From: Bacillota bacterium
Lineage (GTDB): Bacteria > Bacillota > Clostridia > Acetivibrionales > JAEZXR01
Direction of reading: 5' to 3'
NCBI GenBank assembly: GCA_023419605.1
Contig: JAEZXR010000013.1
Location: forward strand, 62,001-126,000
Length of the DNA: 64,000 bases
Part shown: piece after piece, positions 8,621-16,368 of the stretch
Position numbering within the stretch: the first letter of the stretch is position 1
Layout: each line of letters starts with the position of its first letter
Made by a program: the position numbers and the translations under genes
The notes under the pieces: model-generated
The model's database searches: none
What the model was told of the DNA's origin: nothing
The model's input: the letters and a program-made list of their open reading frames with translations, nothing else

Positions 8621-8776
8621 GTATAGGAAATTAGGCTGTTTAAATTTCCTATACATGGGGATTGCAAAGGGGAATCCTCTTTGCCGATGTAAGGAAGGCG
8701 CTCAGGAGCGTAGCCCCGTCGAAGGGAACCAGAGGGTTTTCCCTAGCGAAAAACAAGGTGCAATAGCACCTTGTTC
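8621..8776 (+). repeat. Structured dispersed repeat, family 2, copy 1
   Basis: Matches 63372-63597 read on the minus strand. Shared blocks include ACATGGGG, CAAAGGGG/CCTCTTTG, GGCGCTCAGGA, CGTCGAAGGGAACCA, AGGGTTT and a terminal AACAAGGTGC-loop-GCACCTTGTT hairpin. The element folds as four to five successive hairpins, starting with a perfect 12-bp stem (8621-8632 with 8643-8654). It begins 4 bases after a terminator T-run, as does the second copy. An open frame across it (8562-8825) is not a gene. Confidence 0.75.
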
Positions 8777-8939
8777 TAAAATAAAGGACTGTGAATTTAT
8801 TCATTTAGTATATGATTTTCTTTGATTTTATCGTATAATAGGGAGGACACTGTAATTATCGCTTCAGAAAAATTTTCAAAGATCCTAGAGACATAGATAA
8901 GATATACATTAAAATCGTCAGGTATAAAGGGGCGTAATA

Positions 8940-9935
8940 ATGGGAATGAGTTTTTGGAGAAATCATGCTGATGTGGATGCTAAAAACAAGAGGGGCTTTA
9001 CCCTGGTAGAACTGGTAATCGTGGTTGCCGTATTGGCTATACTGGCGGTTGTGGCTGTGCCAAAAGCCGCAGACCTAATGGAATCTGCCAAGAATGGAAC
9101 GGATAAGGAAAACCTGCGGCTGCTCAATAGTGCTACAATGATGTATTCCGTGAACAAAGAGAATAAAAATGCGGATATTTTTGAGGGCCTATCCTCAGAA
9201 AGAGAAAGAATACAGCGCCTTGTGGATGCAAATTATTTAAATAAATCAGTCGCTGCCCAGCAGAAAAATGCAAGTTTTCAGTGGGATGTTACCGGTCAGG
9301 TGTGGAAGCTGGTGAGTGACGGCAATGGTTCAGGTAATGGAGGTAGCAATACACCATCACCATCGGCATCACCGTCTCCAACTCCGCCCTCGCAGTACCC
9401 TGCCTGGGATTCTTCTAAAGCGTATGATCAGAGAACTTATATTACTTATGATGGAAGAGTTTTTTATAATATATGGTATGCAAGCCCCAGCGATATACCG
9501 GGGACGGTAGAGGTTTGGCAGGAAGTAACGGACCAATGGAGAAACTTCAACCGGTATGATGTGGGCGATATGATCTGGTATAACGGTAGACAGTATAAGG
9601 CGAGGAATTGGACTCGAGGCCAGGAACCTGGTATCCTGGGTAATCCATGGCAGGAAGTGACGGATCAATGGAGAAATTTCAATGTGTATAACCAAGGGGA
9701 TGTTATCTGGTACGACAATAAACAATTTATAGCAAGAAATTATACCAGCAATGAAGAGCCCGGCAATTTGAATAATGACAAGTGGCAGGAAGTGACGGAC
9801 CAATGGAGAAGCTATAACACCTATAACCAGGGTGATATAGTTATGCATAATAATAGGCAATACAGGGCCAAATGGTATAACCGCAATGTTGAACCCGGAG
9901 GACAGGATAACGGTCCATGGGAATTGATCCATTAA
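8940..9935 (+). CDS. Type IV pilin-like protein with four tandem CBM5/12-like modules
   Basis: 331 residues. The N-terminus is a class III signal: NKRG|FTLVELVIVV, with Gly19 before the cleavage site, Phe as mature residue 1 and Glu at +5, then a hydrophobic alpha1 helix to about residue 42. Residues 43-125 are a small pilin/pseudopilin domain. A Gly/Ser/Pro/Thr linker (128-152) leads to four Trp/Tyr-rich repeats (about 155-200, 201-245, 246-290, 291-331), each with Y-x-x-GD-x-x-x-Y/H-N-x-x-Q/F-Y-x-A and ending EPG...PW or W-Q-E-V-T-D-Q-W. This layout is that of chitin/cellulose-type CBM5/12 modules. The likely role is a surface adhesin exported by a pilus or type II-like system; binding is inferred. 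No pilus assembly genes are in the window. AAAGGGG precedes ATG 8940. Confidence 0.82.
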   Translation: MGMSFWRNHADVDAKNKRGFTLVELVIVVAVLAILAVVAVPKAADLMESAKNGTDKENLRLLNSATMMYSVNKENKNADIFEGLSSERERIQRLVDANYLNKSVAAQQKNASFQWDVTGQVWKLVSDGNGSGNGGSNTPSPSASPSPTPPSQYPAWDSSKAYDQRTYITYDGRVFYNIWYASPSDIPGTVEVWQEVTDQWRNFNRYDVGDMIWYNGRQYKARNWTRGQEPGILGNPWQEVTDQWRNFNVYNQGDVIWYDNKQFIARNYTSNEEPGNLNNDKWQEVTDQWRSYNTYNQGDIVMHNNRQYRAKWYNRNVEPGGQDNGPWELIH

Positions 9936-9959
9936 GGGGCAGCTCAATAGATATATGGT

Positions 9960-10005
9960 CTAATAAAACAAGAACCCGGGAGCTCCCGGGTTCTTGTTTT
10001 ATTAG
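9960..10005. terminator. 46-base perfect palindrome, bidirectional terminator
   Basis: A perfect inverted repeat centred at 9982/9983 on GGGAGCTCCC with A/T-rich outer arms (TAATAAAACAAG). It follows the pilin gene by 25 bases and ends in TTTT on either strand. Confidence 0.85.
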
Positions 10006-10049
10006 CTGTAATGCTGTATTTCTGCGGAATGCACTTTGAAGGGTAAATC

Positions 10050-10078
10050 TTGACATCGGAAGAATTATTAGGTAAACT
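10050..10078 (+). promoter_or_regulatory. Promoter of the LacI-family regulator gene
   Basis: TTGACA (10050-10055), 17-base spacer, TAAACT (10073-10078). A LacI-type operator starts 5 bases after the -10 box. Confidence 0.7.
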
Positions 10079-10082
10079 AATA

Positions 10083-10098
10083 GTAAACGCGTGTTTAT
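10083..10098. promoter_or_regulatory. LacI-type operator O1 (autoregulation)
   Basis: GTAAACGCGTGTTTAT, a near palindrome with the central CG pair typical of LacI-family operators. It nearly matches 11266-11281 upstream of cellobiose phosphorylase and sits at the expected transcription start. Confidence 0.75.
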
Positions 10099-10107
10099 GG
10101 TGATGAG

Positions 10108-11157
10108 ATGAAGAGCGAAGAAATAGCAAAACTGGCGGGTGTATCGCGGAGTACCGTATCCCGGGTGATAAACAATTACTCCAATGTCCCGGAGGAAACC
10201 CGGGAGAAGGTCATGAAAGTTATCGAGGCGTGCGGATATGAGCCTAACACTTCTGCAAGGGTGCTGGCAGGCAAGGGAACCAATACCCTGGGGTTGTTTG
10301 TTGTCAGCATAGCGGATAAGGGCAATCCCAACCGGATTTATCAAAACAACTATTTTGCTCCTTTTGTTGATGCGGTGGTGGATACTGCCAATGCCATGGG
10401 ATATTATGTGTTGATCCATACCGTTTATTCCAGGGAAGACTATGGGCGGGTCAAACAGGCTTTTCTGCAAAAGCGGATCGATGCGGGAATTATCCTGGGG
10501 ACGGAAAAGGATACTGTAATGGTCATGGACATTGCCCAAAAGGGGTATCCCTTCGCTATTATCGATTATGACCTGGAAGAAATAACCCGAAGCAAGCTGG
10601 ACAGCACCAGTCTGGTAATGATCAATTCCATGGACTATGATGGAACGGTAAAAGCCGTCAATTATCTGCTGGAAATGGGACACCGGGACATCGGAATTAT
10701 TACAGGCCGACTCAATACCTACTCCGGAAGGCAGCGGTTCAATGCCTATGAGCATACTCTTTTGGAAAACGGAATAAAAATAAACAAGAATCATGTACTG
10801 AAAGGTGATTTCCTTAAAAGAAAGGCCTATGCGGAAACGAAAAAGCTTATACAGTCAGGAAAGCTGCCTACGGCCTTGTTCGTATGCAATGACGATATGG
10901 CGCTTTCTGCCATGGAAGCTTTGAAGGAAGAGGGAATTCGCATCCCGGAAGACATATCGCTGATTGGCTTTGACGATGTGCCTGTGGCTTCCCAGCTCAA
11001 ACCGGCCCTGACCACTATTCGGGTTCCGGTATATGAAATGGCAAAAAAGGCGGTGGAAGAACTGATTCATGGAGTGGAAGAAGGAAACCAGGGATTCAGT
11101 GCCCACAGCTTTCCGACCCAGTTGATACAGAGGGAGACTGTTGCAAGGAGAGCGTGA
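10108..11157 (+). CDS. LacI family transcriptional regulator
   Basis: 349 residues, the usual length. The helix-turn-helix is at residues 2-25 (SEEIAKLAGVSRSTVSRVIN), followed by the hinge helix with the RVLAGKGTNTLGL transition (Leu-Ala hinge). The periplasmic-binding-protein-like effector domain runs to residue 345, with the family motifs GHRDIGIITG, PTALFVCNDDMALSAMEAL and IRIPEDISLIGFDD. It probably senses cellobiose or a derivative and represses both itself and the cellobiose phosphorylase gene, because both promoters carry the same operator. It is followed by the phosphorylase gene 155 bases downstream on the same strand, with a separate promoter. The ligand is inference. Confidence 0.93.
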   Translation: MKSEEIAKLAGVSRSTVSRVINNYSNVPEETREKVMKVIEACGYEPNTSARVLAGKGTNTLGLFVVSIADKGNPNRIYQNNYFAPFVDAVVDTANAMGYYVLIHTVYSREDYGRVKQAFLQKRIDAGIILGTEKDTVMVMDIAQKGYPFAIIDYDLEEITRSKLDSTSLVMINSMDYDGTVKAVNYLLEMGHRDIGIITGRLNTYSGRQRFNAYEHTLLENGIKINKNHVLKGDFLKRKAYAETKKLIQSGKLPTALFVCNDDMALSAMEALKEEGIRIPEDISLIGFDDVPVASQLKPALTTIRVPVYEMAKKAVEELIHGVEEGNQGFSAHSFPTQLIQRETVARRA

Positions 11158-11247
11158 AATAATGCTCCCTCTTTTTGCGGGTCCTGAGCGGAGTATCGGT
11201 TTATTCTGTTTTTATCGGGAACAAAAGTCTACATAGAATAAATTTGA

Positions 11248-11281
11248 TATAATTTTTGCGCGTTTGTGAACGCGCGTTTAC
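11248..11281 (+). promoter_or_regulatory. -10 box and LacI-type operator O2 for cellobiose phosphorylase
   Basis: TATAAT at 11248-11253 is followed at 11266-11281 by GTGAACGCGCGTTTAC, a perfect palindrome apart from one position pair. No good -35 box is visible. The operator covers the region just after the start point, so bound repressor would block initiation or elongation. Confidence 0.75.
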
Positions 11282-11311
11282 AATAAATGAATGATAGGGA
11301 GGTCAATTTTT

Positions 11312-13747
11312 ATGAAATTCGGGTATTTTGATGATGCAAACAGGGAGTATGTGATTACGACTCCAACCACACCGTATCCTTGGATCAATTACCTGGGAAC
11401 GGAGAATTTCTTTTCCCTCATATCCAATACTTCCGGCGGGTACTGCTTTTACAGGGACGCTCGTCTGAGAAGGTTAACCCGCTACCGGTATAATAATATT
11501 CCTGTTGACACGGGTGGAAGGTATTTTTATATCTACGACCAGGGAGATTATTGGACACCGGGCTGGAGGCCTGTCAAAAGAGAGCTTTCCTTCTACGAGT
11601 GCAGGCACGGGTTGGGGTATACCTCTATCACCGGGGAAAGAAACGGGATTCAGGTCCAACAGTTGAGCTTTGTTCCGCTGGGGTTTAATGGCGAGATTCA
11701 TAGTGTGACAGTGAAAAACACATCCGATACGGATAAAGCGGTAAAAATGTTTTCCTTTGTTGAGTTCTGCTTGTGGAATGCTTATGATGATATGACGAAT
11801 TTCCAGCGGAATTTTAGCACCGGTGAAGTTGAGGTCGAGGATTCGGTCCTGTACCACAAGACCGAATACAGGGAGCGCAGGAATCATTATGCCTTCTATT
11901 CGGTAAATACGGAAATCCAGGGCTTTGACACCGACCGCGAAGCTTTTCTGGGATTATATAACGGGCTGGAGAACCCTCAGACCGTTGCTGCCGGAGAGCC
12001 GGGAAATTCTGTAGCCAGCGGCTGGTCTCCTATCGCTTCTCATTGTATTGCCTGTGATTTGCAGCCGGGGGAAGAGAAAAACTATATCTTCATCCTGGGG
12101 TATGTAGAAAATGCAGAAGAAGAGAAGTGGGAAAGGCCTGGGGTTATCAACAAAACCAAAGCGAAAGCCATGATTCAAAAATTTGAGGAAAAGGAGCAGG
12201 TAGAACAGGAATTCCAACGGCTGAAAGAGTACTGGGCCGGTCTGCTTTCCAAATACACGGTTGAAAGCGGAGATGGAAGGCTCGACCGTATGGTGAATAT
12301 TTGGAATCCTTATCAATGCATGGTTACCTTTAACATGTCAAGAAGTGCCTCATACTTTGAATCAGGAATCGGAAGGGGAATGGGCTTCAGGGATTCCAAC
12401 CAGGATTTGCTGGGTTTTGTTCATCAGATTCCGGAAAGAGCCAGAGAGCGCATTCTGGACATTGCCGCAACACAGTTTGAAGATGGAAATGCTTATCATC
12501 AGTATCAGCCGCTGACGAAGAAAGGGAATTTTGATATCGGCGGAGGCTTCAATGACGATCCGTTGTGGTTGATTCTCGGGACTGCCGCCTATATCAAGGA
12601 AACAGGGGATTATACCATTCTGGATGAGGCGGTGGCCTTTAATTGCGATGAAACGAATAAAGCCTCTCTTTTTGAGCACTTGAAGCGGTCCTTCTATCAC
12701 GTTATTCATAACCTGGGACCCCATGGGCTGCCGTTGATCGGGCGGGCGGACTGGAACGACTGCTTGAACCTGAACTGCTTCTCCAGTACGCCGGACGAAT
12801 CTTTCCAGACCTACGGAGACCCCGACGGCAGAGTGGCTGAATCTGTATTTATTGCGGGGATGTTCGTGTTCATCGGGCCGGATTTTGTGGAACTGTGCGA
12901 ACGCCGGGGGCTGGAGGAAGATGCCGCAGAGGCCCGGAGACATATCGAACAGATGCGGGAAACTACATTAAAACATGGCTTTGATGGGGAGTGGTTCCTG
13001 CGGGCTTACGATGCCCACGGTAACAAGGTCGGCAGCAAGGAGTGCAAGGAAGGACAAATTTTCATCGAACCCCAGGGCTTCTGTGTCATGGCAGGAATCG
13101 GGGTGGAAGAAGGGCTGGCACAAAAGGCCCTGGATGCTGTCCAGGAGAGGCTGGATACTCCCTATGGTATCGTACTGCAGAATCCTTCCTACGAAAAATA
13201 TTACCTGAACCTTGGAGAAATATCCTCCTATCCGCCGGGATACAAGGAGAATGCAGGGATATTCTGCCATAACAATCCCTGGATCGCCATTGCCGAAACT
13301 GTAATCGGAAGAGGAGACCGGGCTTTTGAAGTGTATTCCCGGATTGCTCCGGCTTACATCGAGGAGATCAGTGAAATTCACCGGATGGAGCCTTATGTCT
13401 ACTGCCAGATGATTGCGGGAAAAGACGCGGTGCGGCAGGGAGAAGGAAAGAATTCCTGGCTGACGGGAACGGCTGCCTGGAATTTTGTGACCATTTCGCA
13501 GTGGATTCTGGGAATCAAACCGGACTTTGACGGACTTCGGATCGATCCGTGCATCCCTGCCTCTTGGGATGGATATACCATTGAGAGGCAGTACCGGGGT
13601 GCGTGGTACCGGGTTGAAGTAACAAATCCGAAGCATGTTTGCAAGGGTGTACGGCGTGTTAGCATAGATGGCACCGAAATCAAGGGGAATGTGCTGCCGG
13701 TGTTTCAGGATGGCAAGGTTCATGAGGTTTGCGTGGAATTGGGATAA
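11312..13747 (+). CDS. cbp: Cellobiose phosphorylase, GH94
   Basis: 811 residues, the length of clostridial cellobiose phosphorylases, whose sequence it closely resembles from MKFGYFDDANREYVITTP onward. It converts cellobiose and phosphate to glucose 1-phosphate and glucose in the cytoplasm, saving ATP. The N-terminal beta-sandwich (1-290) includes the family stretch AYDDMTNFQRNFSTGEVEVE. The (alpha/alpha)6 barrel includes GRGMGFRDSNQDLLGF and GGGFNDDPLWLI, then GRADWNDCLNLNCF with the catalytic Asp in the DWND motif. The C-terminal part has WLTGTAAWNFVTISQWILGI. GGGAGG lies 9 bases before ATG 11312; ATG 11291 would place the ribosome binding site inside the gene. There is no signal peptide. 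Regulation is by the adjacent LacI protein through the operator at 11266. Confidence 0.95.
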   Translation: MKFGYFDDANREYVITTPTTPYPWINYLGTENFFSLISNTSGGYCFYRDARLRRLTRYRYNNIPVDTGGRYFYIYDQGDYWTPGWRPVKRELSFYECRHGLGYTSITGERNGIQVQQLSFVPLGFNGEIHSVTVKNTSDTDKAVKMFSFVEFCLWNAYDDMTNFQRNFSTGEVEVEDSVLYHKTEYRERRNHYAFYSVNTEIQGFDTDREAFLGLYNGLENPQTVAAGEPGNSVASGWSPIASHCIACDLQPGEEKNYIFILGYVENAEEEKWERPGVINKTKAKAMIQKFEEKEQVEQEFQRLKEYWAGLLSKYTVESGDGRLDRMVNIWNPYQCMVTFNMSRSASYFESGIGRGMGFRDSNQDLLGFVHQIPERARERILDIAATQFEDGNAYHQYQPLTKKGNFDIGGGFNDDPLWLILGTAAYIKETGDYTILDEAVAFNCDETNKASLFEHLKRSFYHVIHNLGPHGLPLIGRADWNDCLNLNCFSSTPDESFQTYGDPDGRVAESVFIAGMFVFIGPDFVELCERRGLEEDAAEARRHIEQMRETTLKHGFDGEWFLRAYDAHGNKVGSKECKEGQIFIEPQGFCVMAGIGVEEGLAQKALDAVQERLDTPYGIVLQNPSYEKYYLNLGEISSYPPGYKENAGIFCHNNPWIAIAETVIGRGDRAFEVYSRIAPAYIEEISEIHRMEPYVYCQMIAGKDAVRQGEGKNSWLTGTAAWNFVTISQWILGIKPDFDGLRIDPCIPASWDGYTIERQYRGAWYRVEVTNPKHVCKGVRRVSIDGTEIKGNVLPVFQDGKVHEVCVELG

Positions 13748-13756
13748 GCAAGGTGA

Positions 13757-13791
13757 GGGGCATGGCAGGGTAAACCTGCCATGTCCCTTTT
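13757..13791 (+). terminator. Terminator after cellobiose phosphorylase
   Basis: GGGGCATGGCAGG pairs with CCTGCCATGTCCC (one G.T), followed by TTTT. Confidence 0.85.
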
Positions 13792-13835
13792 GATGGCAGC
13801 TATTTACAGCGGAAGAAATAAGTAGAGAAATAGTA

Positions 13836-13863
13836 TTGACTCTGTAGGATAATTCGGTATAAT
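13836..13863 (+). promoter_or_regulatory. Promoter upstream of the TatD-linked radical SAM gene
   Basis: TTGACT (13836-13841), 16-base spacer, TATAAT (13858-13863). The leader to the gene is about 155 bases with no recognised riboswitch. Confidence 0.65.
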
Positions 13864-14022
13864 AATTTTAACACCAAGTAAATCGATACGGATGATAAGA
13901 AAACGATGCTGAAAATTACGGTTTTTGGCTGTTTTTATTTGCCGGACACTTTGAGTTACAGCAGGGCTGGATGACAGTTTGTTCAGCCATCCTTGTACGG
14001 GAGCAATGGGAGGATTAAAACA

Positions 14023-14625
14023 GTGACCATCACCTATGAAATCGGAAATAATCTGTATATTAACATAACAAACCGGTGCTCCAACGCATGCAATTTTTGC
14101 GTCAGGGAGCTGGAGGGTGCCTTCGAAGACGCTTTATGGCTTGTGAAGGAACCCACTGCGGAAGAAATTGTGCAGGACATCTTTCGAAGAGATATGGATC
14201 AATATGAGGAATTGGTATTCTGCGGCTATGGAGAGCCCCTGGAGAGAGTTGACAGGGTGGTTGAAGTATGCGAGGCAGTGAAGAAGAAAAGCAATATACC
14301 CATACGAATTAACACCAACGGCCTTGCCAATAAAATTCACAATACGGATGTTACGCCGCGATTCAAATCCCTGGTTGACAGTATATCCATAAGCCTGAAT
14401 GCAAAAAATGCGGAGGAATATGATGCCCTTTGCCATAGTGTGTTCGGAAAAGATGCTTTTCCCGCTGTTCTGGATTTTGCTCAAAAATGTAAGGACTATG
14501 TCGGGAAGGTGCAGTTTACTGTTTTGGACTTCCTTCCAGCGGCGGATATTGAGGTCTGTAGAAAGATTGCCTGTGACCTGGGAGTGGAATTTAAAGTAAG
14601 GAAATATGTGAACTTCAATGCGTAA
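14023..14625 (+). CDS. TatD-family-nuclease-associated radical SAM protein
   Basis: A short radical SAM enzyme of 200 residues. The [4Fe-4S] motif is CSNACNFC (C-x3-C-x2-C) at residues 22-29, and GYGEP is the SAM-binding glycine motif. The start NNLYINITNRCSNACNFCVR and ending VRKYVNFNA fit the family of radical SAM proteins usually encoded beside or fused to TatD-type metal-dependent hydrolases. No TatD gene is adjacent here. The substrate is unknown. I chose GTG 14023 because GGGAGG lies 9 bases upstream; TTG 13993 in the same frame lacks a site. The stop codon lies inside the left arm of a large palindromic structure. Confidence 0.8.
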   Translation: MTITYEIGNNLYINITNRCSNACNFCVRELEGAFEDALWLVKEPTAEEIVQDIFRRDMDQYEELVFCGYGEPLERVDRVVEVCEAVKKKSNIPIRINTNGLANKIHNTDVTPRFKSLVDSISISLNAKNAEEYDALCHSVFGKDAFPAVLDFAQKCKDYVGKVQFTVLDFLPAADIEVCRKIACDLGVEFKVRKYVNFNA

Positions 14626-14790
14626 TTTGGCTTCTGTTCGGTGGTCTGCGCCGGAAAATTTCAACAGCAACGGAAAGCAGCCTGGCAGGGAAATGTCTCT
14701 AGAGTGCATCATCAGGCACTTTCCTTAGAGGTATTCCTTACGGGTCAGGAGAAATTTTCCTACGCAGGTCACTCTCACAGCCAAATTACG
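14621..14790. repeat. 170-base nested palindrome (structured element)
   Basis: The ends CGTAATTTGGCT (14621-14632) and AGCCAAATTACG (14779-14790) are perfect inverted repeats. Inside them CTGCG/CGCAG (14646/14763) and GGAAAATTTC/GAAATTTTCC (14653/14751) also pair, followed by imperfect CTCTA/TAGAG and AGTGC/GCACT stems. It covers the stop codon of the preceding gene and ends 24 bases before the riboflavin promoter. Only one copy was seen in the window. Confidence 0.65.
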
Positions 14791-14813
14791 AGTTGAAGAT
14801 GTAAAATAAAAGC

Positions 14814-14842
14814 TTGACAAATAATTGGAACAATTTTATACT
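14814..14842 (+). promoter_or_regulatory. Promoter of the riboflavin operon
   Basis: Consensus-like TTGACA (14814-14819), 17-base spacer, TATACT (14837-14842), 20 bases upstream of the FMN riboswitch. Confidence 0.85.
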
Positions 14843-14861
14843 GAAAATAATTAAATAGTGT

Positions 14862-14977
14862 TGCATCTTCAGGGCAGGGTGAAATTCCCTACCGGTGGTA
14901 AAGCCCACGAGCCATTTATGGTATGATTCGGTGAAACTCCGAAGCCGACAGTAGAGTCTGGATGAAAGAAGATCAGG
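14862..14977 (+). ncRNA. FMN riboswitch (RFN element)
   Basis: The conserved RFN landmarks are present in order: TCTTCAGGGCAGGGTGAAATT, CCCTACCGGTGGT, AAGCCCACGAGCC, GATTCGGTGAAACTCCGAAG, CCGACAGT, AGAGTCTGGATGAAAGAAGA. The six-stem junction can be drawn from these segments. It binds FMN and, in this position with hairpins following, should turn off transcription of ribD-E-BA-H when FMN is high. Confidence 0.97.
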
Positions 14978-15013
14978 ATAAAAGTATAGTAGAACCTTTA
15001 TACTTTTATTTGT
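14978..15013 (+). terminator. First hairpin after the FMN riboswitch
   Basis: A perfect 11-bp stem ATAAAAGTATA / TATACTTTTAT. A/U-only pairing makes it weak; it may be the antiterminator-competing arm or a helper hairpin. Confidence 0.5.
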
Positions 15014-15024
15014 TGAAGCAAAAG

Positions 15025-15061
15025 AGCTCTGAGATATGAATTATATTTCAGAGCTTTATTT
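15025..15061 (+). terminator. Main candidate terminator of the FMN riboswitch
   Basis: AGCTCTGAGATAT pairs with ATATTTCAGAGCT (one wobble), then TTTATTTATT. Confidence 0.75.
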
Positions 15062-15170
15062 ATTAGGTGCAGCGGAAAACCGTTTCCATGTAAAGTCCGT
15101 AACTATGGAACCCAGGCAGGGTATAGAAGAGGATGAAGAAATCGGATGTACGCTGCTCCCTCTTAGAAGA

Positions 15171-15206
15171 AAAAAGCCCTGAGTTGCATATGCTCAGGGT
15201 TTTTTC
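15171..15206 (+). terminator. Second leader terminator before ribD
   Basis: AAAAAGCCCTGAG-loop-CTCAGGGTTTTTT, 60 bases before the ribD start and 110 bases after the previous terminator. Two full terminators in one leader is unusual. Confidence 0.75.
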
Positions 15207-15266
15207 CAATTTATGGGGAATGTGCTTTTGAAAAATCCGATTATTCTTGTAAGAAGGGGTGTGTTT

Positions 15267-16361
15267 ATGGATGAAACCTACATGAGGCGGGCATTGGAAC
15301 TCGCGGAAAAAGGAGTGGGAAGGGTGAATCCCAATCCTGTAGTGGGAGCGGTTATCGTGAAAAACGGCAAAATCATTGGGGAAGGCTATCATCAGTTTTA
15401 TGGAGGACCTCATGCAGAAATCAATGCTTTTCACAATGCTGTTGAGGAGGTACGGGGCAGTACCCTGTATGTAACCCTGGAACCCTGCTGTCATTTTGGA
15501 AAAACGCCGCCCTGTGTCGATGAAATCATACGGAGGGGAATAAAGCGGGTTGTGATTGGGGTTCCAGATCCGAATCCGCTGGTGGCAGGGCAGGGTGTAA
15601 AGCGGCTGCAAGAACATGGAATAGAAACAAATACGGGGGTATTGGAAGAGGAATGCTGGAAAACCAACGAAATATTCATGCGCTATGTCGTAACAAAGAA
15701 ACCCTTCGTGATTATGAAAGCCGCTATGACCCTGGACGGTAAAATTGCCTCTCCTACCGGTAATTCCAAATGGATCACCGGAGAGGAAGCAAGAGAAGAG
15801 GTTCATAAACTGAGAAACAGGGTTTCAGCCATTATGACAGGTATCGGAACCGTGCTGGCCGATGACCCGGAGCTGACCTGCAGGATGGAGGGAGGGCGGA
15901 ATCCGAAAAGAATTGTTGTAGACAGCTCGCTGCGAATTCCTCTGGAGGCTGCGGTGCTTAAGAACGGTGATGAAACTCCTGTCTATATTGCCACGACGAA
16001 GAAAGCAGATAGGGGGAAGATAAAAGCTTTGGAAGCAAGAGGCGTTGACGTTCTGGTTTTACCGGAATTGAACGGGCGGGTGGATTTGAAGGCACTCCTG
16101 ATAAAACTGGGTGAAGTAAACATTGATAGCATTCTGTTGGAGGGGGGCGCTGCTTTGAATTATTCCGCCATGGAACAGGCCATTGTAGATAAGGTCCAAT
16201 TTTATGTTGCTCCCAAAATCATTGGAGGAGCGCTTGCGAAAACACCTGTAGGGGGGGCTGGCATACCGTTGGTACAAGATGCTTTTGCTATTGAAAAAAT
16301 GACGGTACGTACTGTGGGGAAGGATGTTTTACTGGAGGGTTATGTAGGAAGGAGGGAATGA
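15267..16361 (+). CDS. ribD: Bifunctional riboflavin biosynthesis protein RibD (deaminase/reductase)
   Basis: 364 residues. The N-terminal deaminase domain has the zinc motif HAEINAF and PCCHFGKTPPC; it deaminates the diaminopyrimidine product of GTP cyclohydrolase II. The C-terminal reductase domain starts near residue 145 (KPFVIMKAAMTLDGKIAS) and includes GIGTVLADDPELTCR and the NADPH-binding LLEGGAALNYSAM. It carries out steps 2 and 3 of the pathway. ATG 15267 follows AAGGGG by 6-8 bases; an in-frame ATG at 15213 lies on the terminator's T-run and has no site. First gene of ribD-ribE-ribBA-ribH, 7 bases before ribE, under FMN riboswitch control. Confidence 0.97.
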   Translation: MDETYMRRALELAEKGVGRVNPNPVVGAVIVKNGKIIGEGYHQFYGGPHAEINAFHNAVEEVRGSTLYVTLEPCCHFGKTPPCVDEIIRRGIKRVVIGVPDPNPLVAGQGVKRLQEHGIETNTGVLEEECWKTNEIFMRYVVTKKPFVIMKAAMTLDGKIASPTGNSKWITGEEAREEVHKLRNRVSAIMTGIGTVLADDPELTCRMEGGRNPKRIVVDSSLRIPLEAAVLKNGDETPVYIATTKKADRGKIKALEARGVDVLVLPELNGRVDLKALLIKLGEVNIDSILLEGGAALNYSAMEQAIVDKVQFYVAPKIIGGALAKTPVGGAGIPLVQDAFAIEKMTVRTVGKDVLLEGYVGRRE

Positions 16362-16368
16362 GAAAGCA

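Noticed and set aside
8562..8825. Open frame of 87 codons after the SPFH gene
   Set aside because: It runs through a terminator and a structured repeat that recurs elsewhere in the window, has no protein-like composition and no fitting ribosome binding site.
8825..8939. c-di-GMP riboswitch upstream of the pilin-like gene
   Set aside because: I looked for the GEMM-I and GEMM-II core sequences because pilin genes are often so controlled; none was found.
13042..13272. Extra plus-strand frames inside cellobiose phosphorylase
   Set aside because: They overlap conserved GH94 coding sequence in a different frame.
14862..15206. Possible second riboswitch in the ribD leader after 15060
   Set aside because: A GTTTCCAT/ATGGAA stem is present but no known aptamer consensus could be matched.
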